Origin: Actinopolymorpha alba DSM 45243
GTDB taxonomy: Bacteria > Actinomycetota > Actinomycetes > Propionibacteriales > Actinopolymorphaceae
Direction: 5' to 3'
Assembly (NCBI RefSeq): GCF_000373925.1
Contig: NZ_KB892746.1
Coordinates: forward strand, 186,001 to 250,000
Length of the DNA: 64,000 nucleotides
The notes under the pieces were generated by a model. It saw only the letters and a program-made list of their open reading frames with translations. It made no database searches and was not told the origin of the DNA. Made by a program: the position numbers and the translations under genes. The stretch's first letter is position 1, and the number at the start of each line of letters is the position of its first letter. Shown here piece after piece: positions 16,913 through 25,168 of the stretch.

Positions 16913-18795
16913 CTATTCAGGAACGGGGTAAGGGAAACTGGGCGTGACGCCGATCTTGTCGTACTCCATCTTGGACGGATCGAAGCCCGGGTCCCAGCTG
17001 TTGTTGGCGAGGGTGTTGCAGCTCCGGCTGCCCTTGAACTTGTTTCCCTGGACGTTGGTCACCGAGATATTGGAGAAATGGAATCCGCAGCCGCCGAAGT
17101 CCATGTGCACACCGTGCGTCGCCGGAGACGGCACTGACGGGTCGGGATTGATGTCATCGATCGTGATCTGGTCCCAGACGCCGCTGGTGCCGTGCGGCTC
17201 GAAGTTGCTGACGCCATAGGCGTAGAGCGCACCCATGTCGTTGCTGTCCTTGCCGACATGGGCGATCCGGAGATATTGCAGGAGGTTGTTGCGCGCGTAG
17301 TTGTCGGCGTTGGTGACCTCGGGACGGCTCTCCAGGCTGATGGCGTACCTCGAGCTGTGTTCGATGACGCTGTGGGTGATCTTGTTGTTGCCGCTGTTCA
17401 TGATCTCGACGCCGGCCGCGTCACCGGGTACGAGTTCGCCGACATGATGGATGTAGTTGTTGGTGAAGACGTTGTCGTGGGCGACGTCGCCCTCGCCCGG
17501 ATAGGGGCCCTCGACCTTGATGCCGTCACCGCCGATGTGTTCGATGAGGCTGTCTGACACGGTGATGTTCTCGTTGGCGAACAACATGTAGACCGCGGTG
17601 AAGCCGGTGTTGGAGATGTGCATCCGGCGCAGGTCGATGTCACGTGCGTTGGTCAGGGTGATGGTGCCGAACCTGTTACGGGGTAGCTCGATCTGCCGGT
17701 CGTACTGCGGATACTTGTGCACCTCGCCGGAGTCGCCGTCCTGGTTCCAGCCGTTGCGGTACCACGGCACGAAGTCGGAGTACTCGACCGCGAGACCGTC
17801 CAGGGTCACGTCGTGGGTGCGGCTCTCGGGTGACTTGCCGGCGAAGGAAAAGACCGTCTTGACGGTCGGCGCATAGATCCGGGTGTTGTCGATCGACCCG
17901 CTCCGTGGCCAGTAGTAGAGCAGGCCCTCGTCCCAGTCGAGATAGTATTCGCCCGGCTGGTCGAGGAAATGCAGGGAGTTCTGGATGAAGTAGCGGGAGC
18001 CGCCCTCGTCGCTGGTGACCGGATATCTCGTGGCGTACTTCAAGGTCGCGAGGTTTTGTTCCACGACATGTTCTGGATCGGCACCGTGTCGGTGAACCAC
18101 ACCCAGTCATGACCCGACCATACGACCACCTGGGCATCCGCGAGGTCGCCCCACGTCGGCTCCCATGCCGGATCCCAGTCGCCTTCCTTGAAGCTCAGCC
18201 ATTTCGGGGTGTTCCAGCGAGCGGGATCCTCGTTGGTGGAAACGAGATACGGCGCGAACGTCTCCTCGTTGTTGCGGTTGGGTGTGCGTGCCGTCGTGGC
18301 CCGTTGGCGTCCTTCGAACAACGTGTAGAAGAGTTTATTCTTGTCGACCTGGGTGCGATAGATGTTGCCCTTGTAGGGCTCCCATCCGGTGACCTCCTTG
18401 GCGCCGAGAAAGCGGGCCTTGCCCGGACCATCAGCGCTTCGATAGATCACCTGGTGGCCGTTGCTGCCGGAGTCGCCGTCCTTGAAATCGATGGTTTTGT
18501 TGACCGGATAGTCGCCGGCCTGGAGATTGACCACGATGTCGCACCGCATCGAGGTCGCGGAGTTCAGGCCGTTCTTGCGGATGTGGTCACGGGCGTGCTC
18601 GAGCGTCTTCCAGGGGGCCGTCTTCGTGCCCCTGGCCCGGTCACTGCCCTGAGGCGATACGAAGAACTGCTTCGGTGTACACGCGTTGTCTGCCCGTGGG
18701 TCCGCCACGGCGTTCGCGGACAAGGTCGCGCCGATGAGCGCGATCACCGAGCCGGTGGCTATGCCGAGGAAGGTGCGAGGAGACCTTCCGAACAT
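16913..18795 (-). pseudogene. Secreted right-handed beta-helix protein, single frameshift
   Basis: An N-terminal part (ATG at 18795 behind GGAGGAGG, signal peptide ending near Ala-Val-Ala-Asp) and a C-terminal part are in different frames. They join at about 18045-18056, where an AAAA run is one base short: adding one A gives the continuous Trp-Asn-Lys-Asn-Leu-Ala-Thr-Leu-Lys-Tyr. Restored, the protein would be about 627 residues. It would be a Sec-exported parallel beta-helix of the pectate-lyase/polysaccharide-lyase-like type, with repeated Asn-Asn-x-Ile-x-x-Val and Ser-Asp-Ser-Leu-Ile-Glu-His coils. The rest of both frames is clean, so this is either a very recent mutation or a homopolymer sequencing error. 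A tandem operator lies upstream. Confidence 0.75.
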
Positions 18796-19119
18796 GTGCC
18801 CTCCTCCTGCCGATGAACTGGGGATGCGGAAACGTCAGGAGCTGATTCGCGAGGCAGGGTCGCGCCGTCGGTGCGGCGCGGGGTGTGCCGGCGCGTCGTT
18901 CGGCCGTTCGATGCTTGGGCACAGTAATCACAATGCCGAGCCCGGGCAATAGGTTCATCCGATGAAGGTCACTCTTCATCGGATGAAGCTTGCACAGCGG
19001 CGGCCTGGCGCCACGTGAAGGATGGCCGGCGACCGGCATCGAGGTCCTCCCGGGCCGGCCGGTCGCGACCCGGACCCGAAGCTGGTCTGGGGGTGGCGAA
19101 TGAGATCGTTCCGCCCGTG
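18796..19119. promoter_or_regulatory. Divergent intergenic region, beta-helix gene / YdjM-like gene
   Basis: 324 nt with no supported gene. It holds the tandem palindromes at 18954-18987 (separate entry). On the minus strand a candidate promoter lies just downstream of them: TTGCCC near 18952-18947 and TACTGT near 18929-18924, spaced 17 bp. Confidence 0.45.
18954..18987. promoter_or_regulatory. Tandem TTCATCNGATGAA operator
   Basis: Two perfect 13-bp palindromes, TTCATC-C-GATGAA (18954-18966) and TTCATC-G-GATGAA (18975-18987), are spaced 21 bp centre to centre, two helical turns. They lie immediately upstream of the likely -35 of the beta-helix gene. TCATC-N-GATGA is the kind of site reported for FadR/FCD-type GntR regulators such as LutR. 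The regulator is not in the window. Confidence 0.7.
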
Positions 19120-19851
19120 ATGGGACATACGCATGCCGTGTCAGGGATAGCTGTTGGAGCCGCACTTCTGCCTGTGCTGCCGGTGGACCGGTTGGCAGGG
19201 CAGGTGGCGTGGGTCGCCTGCTGTGGAGGTATGGCGCTCCTGCCCGACCTCGACCACGAGTCGTCAACCGCGGCGAGGATGTGGGGGCCGCTCTCGCGGC
19301 TGCTCGCGGGGTTGGTCGTCAGGATCGGGCAGGGGCATCGGGGCGCGACGCACGACGTGGTGGTGGCCCCCGTCGTCCTGGGAGGAGCGGCGTACCTCGC
19401 GAGCTTTCACCGCTGGGCCGCGATGGTCGTCCTGGCCCTCGCGATCGGACTGGCTCTGCGCGCCTGTCATTTCGTGATTCCGGGTGAGTACGAGAAGTCC
19501 TGGCCGATCAACCTGCTCGCTTCGGCTGCGGGTGCCTGGTGGCTGGTCGACAATGGCGCCGCGACTCATGCGCAGTGGCTGCCATACGCGGTGGCGGTCG
19601 GGGTCCTCGTCCATATCGTGGGCGATTCTCTGACCGAAGGCTCGGTCCCCATACCCTTCAGCTGGTTGGACGGCAAACCCAATCGCATGGGCAAGGGGCC
19701 GTTGACAACGGGGCGGTGGTACGAACACCTGATCGCCTCTGGCCTCCTGATCGCCTCGGCGTTCCTGCTCTATCTCCACATCCCGCAGATCAAGGAGATC
19801 GTCGACACCTCGGCGGAGGCGATAGTGACGACTCTCGCCGGCCTGGGCTGA
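19120..19851 (+). CDS. YdjM-type membrane-bound metal-dependent hydrolase
   Basis: This 243-residue membrane protein is of the YdjM/DUF457 family. It begins Met-Gly-His-Thr-His-Ala-Val-Ser-Gly and carries the family metal motifs Leu-Pro-Asp-Leu-Asp-His, His-Arg-Gly-Ala-Thr-His-Asp and His-Ile-Val-Gly-Asp-Ser-Leu-Thr-Glu-Gly. About five hydrophobic segments separate them. The ATG at 19120 is chosen because it gives the conserved family N-terminus; its ribosome site is weak, and a GTG at 19093 is possible. E. coli YdjM is an SOS-regulated inner-membrane protein of unclear substrate, so the hydrolase label is by homology only. No SOS box was noticed here. Confidence 0.85.
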   Translation: MGHTHAVSGIAVGAALLPVLPVDRLAGQVAWVACCGGMALLPDLDHESSTAARMWGPLSRLLAGLVVRIGQGHRGATHDVVVAPVVLGGAAYLASFHRWAAMVVLALAIGLALRACHFVIPGEYEKSWPINLLASAAGAWWLVDNGAATHAQWLPYAVAVGVLVHIVGDSLTEGSVPIPFSWLDGKPNRMGKGPLTTGRWYEHLIASGLLIASAFLLYLHIPQIKEIVDTSAEAIVTTLAGLG

Positions 19852-20043
19852 TCAGCGGACGCCTCCCGCGGCCGGAAGGGGAGAGAACAGAGGCGTTTGC
19901 CGACTCCTATTTGGGTACGTCCCATTGCGATCGGTCGCTTGAAGTTCGCCCGCTGTGGGCGATGTGAAGGCAATCGAGGTGGGGTGACACTCAGGCGAAC
20001 GCCCCGGGTCTGGTCCCGCGGGAAATCGCGAAAGAGGTGAAGC

Positions 20044-20193
20044 ATGCCATCCATCACCCGCCGGTCGAAGTCGCGGCAGATGGGGTCCACGCAGCGTCCT
20101 CGCCGGGCAGTCAAGGCCATGGGCGCCATGATCGCCATCGCTGGTGCGACGGCGGCGGCAGTCGCCCTGTTGGCACGACGGTCCCGGCACTGA
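20044..20193 (+). CDS. Small basic membrane-anchored protein (49 aa)
   Basis: An ATG at 20044 with AAAGAGGTGA 4 nt upstream opens a 49-codon frame. The first 26 residues are very basic (Arg-Arg-Ser-Lys-Ser-Arg, Arg-Pro-Arg-Arg). A single hydrophobic helix follows (Met-Gly-Ala-Met-Ile-Ala-Ile-Ala-Gly-Ala-Thr-Ala-Ala-Ala-Val-Ala-Leu-Leu), ending Arg-Arg-Ser-Arg-His. The layout suits a small inner-membrane protein. Nothing else supported lies in the rest of the 19852-20335 gap apart from a weak CGCCC/GGGCG hairpin near 19950. No family is recognised. Confidence 0.45.
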   Translation: MPSITRRSKSRQMGSTQRPRRAVKAMGAMIAIAGATAAAVALLARRSRH

Positions 20194-20335
20194 CGCGACG
20201 GTTTCCAACATCGCTCAGATTTCGGCGACATCCGCCCGCCCGGCCGCTCTCGTCCAGCGGCCGGCGGGGCCGGGCCATGACGGGAGGGCTGCGAGCGCGG
20301 CCCGCGGTTTTGAGGCACTCGCGGGAGGGGGTTGA

Positions 20336-21865
20336 GTGAGGCGGGTCCTGGTGGCGATCCTCGTTCTGCTCGTTGCCACCGGCTGTACGGGATCCGGCCC
20401 TCCGGAAGGCAAGGCGACCAGTGGTGCCCCGACCCCAGGCGCCCGGTCGGGTGGCGACCCGAACCGTCCCACCCCCACCCCCAACCCCGTGGTGGTGGAG
20501 AACTCCCGTCCCGGCACGACGGCGTGGAAGCGTTCCCGGACCGGCCCGAGCCAGCTGATCGAGGGGTACGCCGACAAGATCGCGGTCCGGCCGGGAGATT
20601 CGTTCCGGCTCTTCGTCTCCACGACAGCGCCGGGATTCAGCGCGACCGCGTTCCGGGTCGGGTGGTACGGCGGGACGGGCGGGCGCGAGGTGTGGACCTC
20701 TCCGCGTATCCGGGGCATCCGCCAGGTCAAGCCCGTCGTCGAACGTCCCCTCAACACGGTCGTCGCGCGGTGGAAGCCGTCCGCCACCGTCTCGACGAAG
20801 GGTTGGCCGGAGGGCAACTACCTGATCAAGCTCCGGTCCGAGGCCGGCTACGAAAACTACGTCCCGATCACCGTGCGCTCCACCAGCACGAGCGGGAAGG
20901 TCGTGCTGGTCAACGGCGTCACGACCTGGCAGGCGTACAACCTGTGGGGTGGGTACGACCTCTACGAGGGGCCGACCGGCTACTCCGACCGGTCGCGGGC
21001 GGTCAGCTTCGACCGGCCGTACGACGACGCGGGCATGTCGAGGTTCCTGAGCGGTGAGCGGCCGGCGATCGTGCTCGCCGAACGCCTGGGGGTGCCGCTG
21101 GCGTACATCACCGACATCGAACTCGCGACGGATCCGGGACTGCTGGCGGGGGCCCGGGCGCTCATCACACTCGGACACGATGAGTACTGGACGAGCTCGA
21201 TGCGCACCAACACCATCGAGGCACGTGAGGCTGGCACGAACCTCGCCTTCCTCGGGGCGAACGCGATCTTCCGGCACGCGCGGTTGGCGTCCACCGCGCT
21301 CGGGCCCAATCGGTTGGTCATCTGCTACAAGTCGTTCGAGGAGGATCCGATACGGAAGACGAACCCGTCGGAGGCGACGCAGGACTGGCGGTTCCCGCCG
21401 GATCCCCGCCCCGAGAGCGTGCTGACGGGCCTGATGTACGACTGCTTCCCAGCCAACGCCGCCTTCGTTGTCACCAACCCGACGAACTGGCTGTTCGCCG
21501 GGACGGGTGTGCGCAAGGGCACGAAGTTTCCCAATCTGGTGGGGGTCGAGTCGGACCGCCTGGACCTGCGGAAGCCGACGCCACGGCCGATCGAGATCCT
21601 GTCGGACTCGCCGGTGCTGTGTGGGACCGACCGGCGTACCTGGGCCAACTCCGCCTACTACACCGTGGGTTCGGGGGCTGGTGTGTTCAATACCGGCACG
21701 CTGCGGTGGGTGCAGGCGTTGGGTCACTCCAAGCGGTTCAACCCGCGGACCTGGCGGTTCGTCGAGCAGGTGACGGCGAACCTCCTGCGGGGGTTCGCGC
21801 AGGGCCCGGCCGGCCGGAGGCATCCGGCCCGTGACAACGCAGACGACTACACCCACGGGCGTTAG
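20336..21865 (+). CDS. Lipoprotein with N,N-dimethylformamidase large-subunit-like domain
   Basis: This 509-residue protein has a short lipoprotein signal (Ala-Thr-Gly-Cys, Cys17) and a Pro/Thr-rich tether. The globular part resembles the C-terminal domain of the N,N-dimethylformamidase large subunit (DmfA2). Signatures are Phe-Arg-Val-Gly-Trp-Tyr-Gly-Gly near residue 105, Trp-Gln-Ala-Tyr-Asn-Leu-Trp-Gly-Gly near 198, and Ile-Thr-Leu-Gly-His-Asp-Glu-Tyr-Trp-Thr near 280. True dimethylformamidases are cytoplasmic and need a small subunit, which is not present. A surface-anchored, differently specific amidohydrolase or a non-enzymatic relative is therefore more likely. The GTG start at 20336 follows GGGAGGGGG. 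It is convergent with the metallophosphoesterase gene. Confidence 0.75.
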   Translation: MRRVLVAILVLLVATGCTGSGPPEGKATSGAPTPGARSGGDPNRPTPTPNPVVVENSRPGTTAWKRSRTGPSQLIEGYADKIAVRPGDSFRLFVSTTAPGFSATAFRVGWYGGTGGREVWTSPRIRGIRQVKPVVERPLNTVVARWKPSATVSTKGWPEGNYLIKLRSEAGYENYVPITVRSTSTSGKVVLVNGVTTWQAYNLWGGYDLYEGPTGYSDRSRAVSFDRPYDDAGMSRFLSGERPAIVLAERLGVPLAYITDIELATDPGLLAGARALITLGHDEYWTSSMRTNTIEAREAGTNLAFLGANAIFRHARLASTALGPNRLVICYKSFEEDPIRKTNPSEATQDWRFPPDPRPESVLTGLMYDCFPANAAFVVTNPTNWLFAGTGVRKGTKFPNLVGVESDRLDLRKPTPRPIEILSDSPVLCGTDRRTWANSAYYTVGSGAGVFNTGTLRWVQALGHSKRFNPRTWRFVEQVTANLLRGFAQGPAGRRHPARDNADDYTHGR

Positions 21866-21890
21866 AGCCTGCTCAGATAAGCGCCTTCAG

Positions 21891-22970
21891 TCAGCGGGTG
21901 GGGAAGTCGATCTGGTTGAGGGTGAACTCGTTTGCCGGATCCTGTTTGTACGCGGGGCATTCACCGGTCTGCGCGCAGTACGGCGAGTAGGTGCGGACGA
22001 TAACGGTCCCGGCCTGGGGCTGGATCCGCATGATCCGCAGGTAGCCGTTTTCGTTGACGTTCGGGATCGAATAGGTCTGGTAGTCGGCCTGGATGCCGTA
22101 GACCTGGTTGCCGAGGTCGCCGGTTTCCACCCGCAAGCCGGCGTTGACATAGTGGCCGGAGAGGATGAACCGCACGGTGGCGTGCTTGCGTGCGACGGCG
22201 TTCCAGATCCGGTCGCCGATCGGCGTTCTGGTGCTGCCGTTCTGGTATTCGTGAGTGTTGATGATCACCTGGCGGTCGGGGTGCGCCGCCACCACCTGGT
22301 CTGCCCAGGCGAGTTCGTCGTCGGTGGGATTGAACTTGATCGAGAGTACGAGCCAGTCGACGTCCGCGGCTGAGAACGTGAAGAAACTGTTGTCCACCAG
22401 GGCTTCGGGATAGGTTCCGCCGAACGAGCGCCAGCTCGCGAAGAGGCTGCGGGGGAAGTAGGTGTTGAGATAGTCGGCGCTGCGGTCGAGCGCGATCGAT
22501 GCCCACGGATTACAGCTCGCCGCCGGCTCGCACGCCCACGCGTCGAGATCGTGGTTACCCACGGCGAGAGAATAGGGAACCCTCCCGTCGAGGCGGCGGA
22601 GTGCGGCTTTCGCGCGTTCCCAGTCAGACTGGCGCGACGGCCACTCGACAATGTCACCTTCGTGGATGACGAAGCGGATGTCGCGGGCCTTCTGGTTGTC
22701 CAGGATCCATTGCGTCTGGGCGTAGAAGAGTTCGGGTTTGTTCTGTACGGCGAGCTGCGTGTCGGGAATCACGACGAGCGTGAAGCTCTTCCGCTCGTTC
22801 GACCCCGACGTCGCCGGAGCCGCGTCGGCCGGAGTCGAACCTGCCTTGGCCGTGTCGGCGCGGCTCGCCGCTGGGTCGGTGGCCTGGAGCAGGACAGCCG
22901 CAGCGGCGGCGACGGTGAGGGTGAGGAGGGTCCGGCGAAGGGTGGCTACTGGCTTCAGCGACGGCAGCAC
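21891..22970 (-). CDS. Secreted calcineurin-like metallophosphoesterase
   Basis: This 359-residue protein has an N-terminal signal (hydrophobic stretch to about residue 38). The full metallophosphoesterase motif set follows: Ile-Pro-Asp-Thr-Gln, Glu-Gly-Asp-Ile-Val-Glu, Gly-Asn-His-Asp, Asn-Thr-His-Glu-Tyr and Ser-Gly-His-Tyr. These supply the Asp, Asn and His ligands of a dimetal centre. Two short Cys pairs in the C-terminal part suit an exported, disulfide-bonded protein. Its place next to a glycerophosphodiesterase (divergent, about 190 nt away) hints at extracellular phosphate scavenging. No PHO-box search was possible. The ATG start at 22970 is preceded by a GGAGAAAG ribosome site. Confidence 0.88.
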   Translation of the reverse strand: MLPSLKPVATLRRTLLTLTVAAAAAVLLQATDPAASRADTAKAGSTPADAAPATSGSNERKSFTLVVIPDTQLAVQNKPELFYAQTQWILDNQKARDIRFVIHEGDIVEWPSRQSDWERAKAALRRLDGRVPYSLAVGNHDLDAWACEPAASCNPWASIALDRSADYLNTYFPRSLFASWRSFGGTYPEALVDNSFFTFSAADVDWLVLSIKFNPTDDELAWADQVVAAHPDRQVIINTHEYQNGSTRTPIGDRIWNAVARKHATVRFILSGHYVNAGLRVETGDLGNQVYGIQADYQTYSIPNVNENGYLRIMRIQPQAGTVIVRTYSPYCAQTGECPAYKQDPANEFTLNQIDFPTR

Positions 22971-23156
22971 AGCTTTCTCCTCTGAGATCGAGCCGGGCGG
23001 GTCGGTGCCGAGATCCTCAGCATGATCACCGGAACGCCGGCCGGGGAGGTGCGCGGCGCGGCCGATCCCGGCCGGGTCAGCAGGTGGGCATCGTGTGGAC
23101 GCCGCACCGGTCAGTCGGCCAGGCTGTGTGGCCGCGGCAGGGGAGGAGTGTGCTCG

Positions 23157-24314
23157 ATGTCCGGGGAACCAGCCGGCTCAACCAGTCCGTCGCCGAACGG
23201 CCGGCGGGAGGTGATCATCGTCGCCCATCGCGGCGCGTCCGGGATGGCACCCGAGAACACCCTCGCGGCGATCCGGGAGGCGGCGCGGCAGCGCGCACAC
23301 TTCGTCGAACTCGACGTGGTCCTCAGCAGTGACGGCGTACCCGTCCTGATCCACGACACCTCGCTCGCCCGGACGACCAACGCCGTCCAGCTCTTTCCCG
23401 ACCGCGCGCCCTGGCACGTGGGTGACTTCACGCTGGAGGAGCTCCGGAAGCTGGACGCGGGTTCGTGGTTCGACGAGCGGTACGCCGGCGAGCGCATCCC
23501 GACGTTCGCCGAAGCGCTCGACACCCTCCGGGAGGAGGGCCTCGGCCTCTGGCTCGAGCTGAAGAGCCCCGAACGCCACCCGGACCTCGAGCAGGCGGTC
23601 GCCGACGTCCTGCGATCCGCGCCGGGCGACTGGCTCACGTCGCCCGACCGGGCGCGGCGGGTGAAGGTGACGTCGTTCAACCACGAGGCGCTGGCGAAGT
23701 TCGCCGCGGAGATCGACCACGCGGTCCCCCTCGGCGGCCTGTCCGAGACGGTCCCGGACGACGCGACGCTGCGCCACCTGGCCGGCTGGCTGGAGTACTT
23801 CATCCCCGACCATCGGCGGCTGCGGCCGGGCGACGTCGTACGCATGCGGGCGGCCGGGCTCAAGACGGCGTTCTGGATCCCGAACGGCCCGGTCGCCGTC
23901 GCGTCCCTCGTCGCGCTGGGAGCCGACGCCCTCATCCAGAACTACCCCGCGGTCGCGCGCCAGGTGATCGAACGCGGCGAACCGGTGCCAGGTCCGGCGA
24001 GCGTGGTCATCGAGCGGGTCGCGGGATCCGGAGAGACCGAACACGTCGTCCTGCGGAACGTCTCCAGCGGGCCGGTCGATGTCGGCGGGTGGTACGTACG
24101 GGACGATCCCGGCGACCGGCTGTGGATCCCGCCGAGCTACGTGATCCCGGCTGGGGGCACCCTCGAGGTCTACAGCGGGGCGGGTACGGACATGCCGGAC
24201 CGCTGCTACAACGGCCTGTCCGTGGCCACCCTCGGGGACGGCGGGGACAGCGTGGCCCTGCATCGGGCCGATGGGGAGGTGGCCGACGTGGCCGGGAACG
24301 ATCTGACCGCGTAA
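23157..24314 (+). CDS. Glycerophosphodiester phosphodiesterase with C-terminal lamin-tail domain
   Basis: This 385-residue protein hydrolyses glycerophosphodiesters to glycerol-3-phosphate and an alcohol. The GDPD domain (about 18-275) has His24-Arg-Gly, Glu51, Asp53 and the catalytic His66 in Leu-Ile-His-Asp. Residues about 285-385 look like a lamin-tail (LTD) beta-sandwich: Val-Val-Leu-Arg-Asn-Val-Ser, Val-Asp-Val-Gly-Gly-Trp-Tyr-Val-Arg-Asp and Ile-Pro-Ala-Gly-Gly-Thr-Leu-Glu-Val-Tyr. LTD domains are usually extracellular, yet no signal peptide is visible from the ATG at 23157. That start is supported by GGGAGGAG 8 nt upstream. A longer in-frame start at 23022 adds 45 non-hydrophobic residues. 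The GDPD-LTD combination is unusual. Confidence 0.88.
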   Translation: MSGEPAGSTSPSPNGRREVIIVAHRGASGMAPENTLAAIREAARQRAHFVELDVVLSSDGVPVLIHDTSLARTTNAVQLFPDRAPWHVGDFTLEELRKLDAGSWFDERYAGERIPTFAEALDTLREEGLGLWLELKSPERHPDLEQAVADVLRSAPGDWLTSPDRARRVKVTSFNHEALAKFAAEIDHAVPLGGLSETVPDDATLRHLAGWLEYFIPDHRRLRPGDVVRMRAAGLKTAFWIPNGPVAVASLVALGADALIQNYPAVARQVIERGEPVPGPASVVIERVAGSGETEHVVLRNVSSGPVDVGGWYVRDDPGDRLWIPPSYVIPAGGTLEVYSGAGTDMPDRCYNGLSVATLGDGGDSVALHRADGEVADVAGNDLTA

Positions 24315-24450
24315 AGTGTCCGAGGCTGCTGAGACAGGGCCTCGAAGGACCGACGACGTCTCGCCGGTCCTGGATCGCATGTTCGGTGACACCCGCCGGG
24401 TATCCGACTACCGATCCGGTTCGAGGCTCTTGTATCCTCGGTTGTCGCTC

Positions 24451-24523
24451 GCCCCAATAGCTCAGTCGGCAGAGCGTCTCCATGGTAAGGAGAAGGTCTA
24501 CGGTTCGATTCCGTATTGGGGCT
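24451..24523 (+). tRNA. tRNA-Thr (GGT)
   Basis: Cloverleaf seen: acceptor GCCCCAA / TTGGGGC, D-arm TAGCTCAGTCGGCAGAGC, anticodon stem TCTCC / GGAGA with loop ATGGTAA (anticodon GGT), T-arm TACGGTTCGATTCCGTA. CCA is not encoded. A TATCCT at 24433-24438 is a candidate -10. Confidence 0.95.
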
Positions 24524-24564
24524 CTGCGGCCGGAACCGCTCTCAGAGCGGTCACCCGGTCCGGC

Positions 24565-24637
24565 GGCGGTGTAGCTCAGACGGTAGAGCAAGCGGCTCAT
24601 AATCGCTGTGTCGCCGGTTCGAGTCCGGCCACCGCTA
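24565..24637 (+). tRNA. tRNA-Met (CAT), elongator type
   Basis: Acceptor GGCGGTG / CACCGCT (first pair G-T), anticodon stem AGCGG / TCGCT with loop CTCATAA (anticodon CAT), T-arm GCCGGTTCGAGTCCGGC. It lies 41 nt after tRNA-Thr and upstream of rpmG, the usual actinobacterial order. Confidence 0.93.
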
Positions 24638-24693
24638 CGAGGTGGGTTTGTGTGCTTGTTGGCTCTCAGCCAACTGCGCCGGGCCCGCAGTGT

Positions 24694-24723
24694 TAGTTCC
24701 AGGGGTTCGTCCCCCTGGAACTA
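24694..24723 (+). terminator. 12-bp hairpin between tRNA-Met and rpmG
   Basis: Perfect inverted repeat TAGTTCCAGGGG / CCCCTGGAACTA with loop TTCGTC. No T tract follows. CCCCCTGGAAC occurs again at about 24745-24756, able to compete for the upstream arm. It may be a processing or termination signal for the tRNA transcript or an attenuator for rpmG. Confidence 0.5.
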
Positions 24724-24785
24724 CCCGCAAGCCAGGGAGGCGACCCCCTGGAACCCCCGCCCCGACAGATCACAAGAGGCATCCC

Positions 24786-24956
24786 GTGGCTAGCAAGAGC
24801 TCCGACGTTCGCCCGAAGATCACCATGGCGTGCACTGAGTGCAAGGAGCGCAACTACATCACGAAGAAGAACCGCCGTAACGACCCCGACCGGCTCGAAC
24901 TGAAGAAGTTCTGCCCGCGCTGCCGCACGCACCGCGCTCACCGCGAGACCCGCTAG
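24786..24956 (+). CDS. rpmG: 50S ribosomal protein L33
   Basis: This 56-residue L33 has the zinc-binding pattern Cys-Thr-Glu-Cys (16-19) and Cys-Pro-Arg-Cys near the C-terminus, so it is the C+ form. The start is GTG at 24786, giving [10 protein letters not shown]. The ribosome site (AAGAGG) is modest. It sits in the conserved actinobacterial context of tRNA-Thr/Met upstream and hadA-hadB downstream. A GC-rich terminator follows about 100 nt later, so hadAB has its own promoter. Confidence 0.95.
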   Translation: MASKSSDVRPKITMACTECKERNYITKKNRRNDPDRLELKKFCPRCRTHRAHRETR

Positions 24957-25056
24957 TCGAAGCGGTTCGTTGACGGTCGAGAGGTCGGCGACGCTTCGCG
25001 CCTACTTGTCCGTTACGGATGGTCGATTCGTCCGGGACTGAGCGTTTCGGTTGCCA

Positions 25057-25091
25057 GGGCCGCCCCGTGTGATGCGGGAGCGGCCCCTTTT
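25057..25091 (+). terminator. Intrinsic terminator after rpmG
   Basis: GGGCCGC-CCCG and CGGG-A-GCGGCCC form an 11-bp stem with one bulge and a 7-nt loop, followed by CTTTT. Confidence 0.8.
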
Positions 25092-25168
25092 GCGTGCGTT
25101 CGTTCTTGCCTGACGCGTTACGGGGTGGCCGCTCGTGCCCGGCGGGGCTGCTCGGGTACGGTCGCGAC

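Noticed and set aside
19093-19119. GTG at 19093 as the start of the YdjM-type gene
   Set aside because: It would add nine residues before the conserved Met-Gly-His-Thr-His start without a better ribosome site.
20111-21856. 581-codon minus-strand frame
   Set aside because: Shadow of the DmfA2-like lipoprotein gene, whose frame has signal peptide and family motifs.
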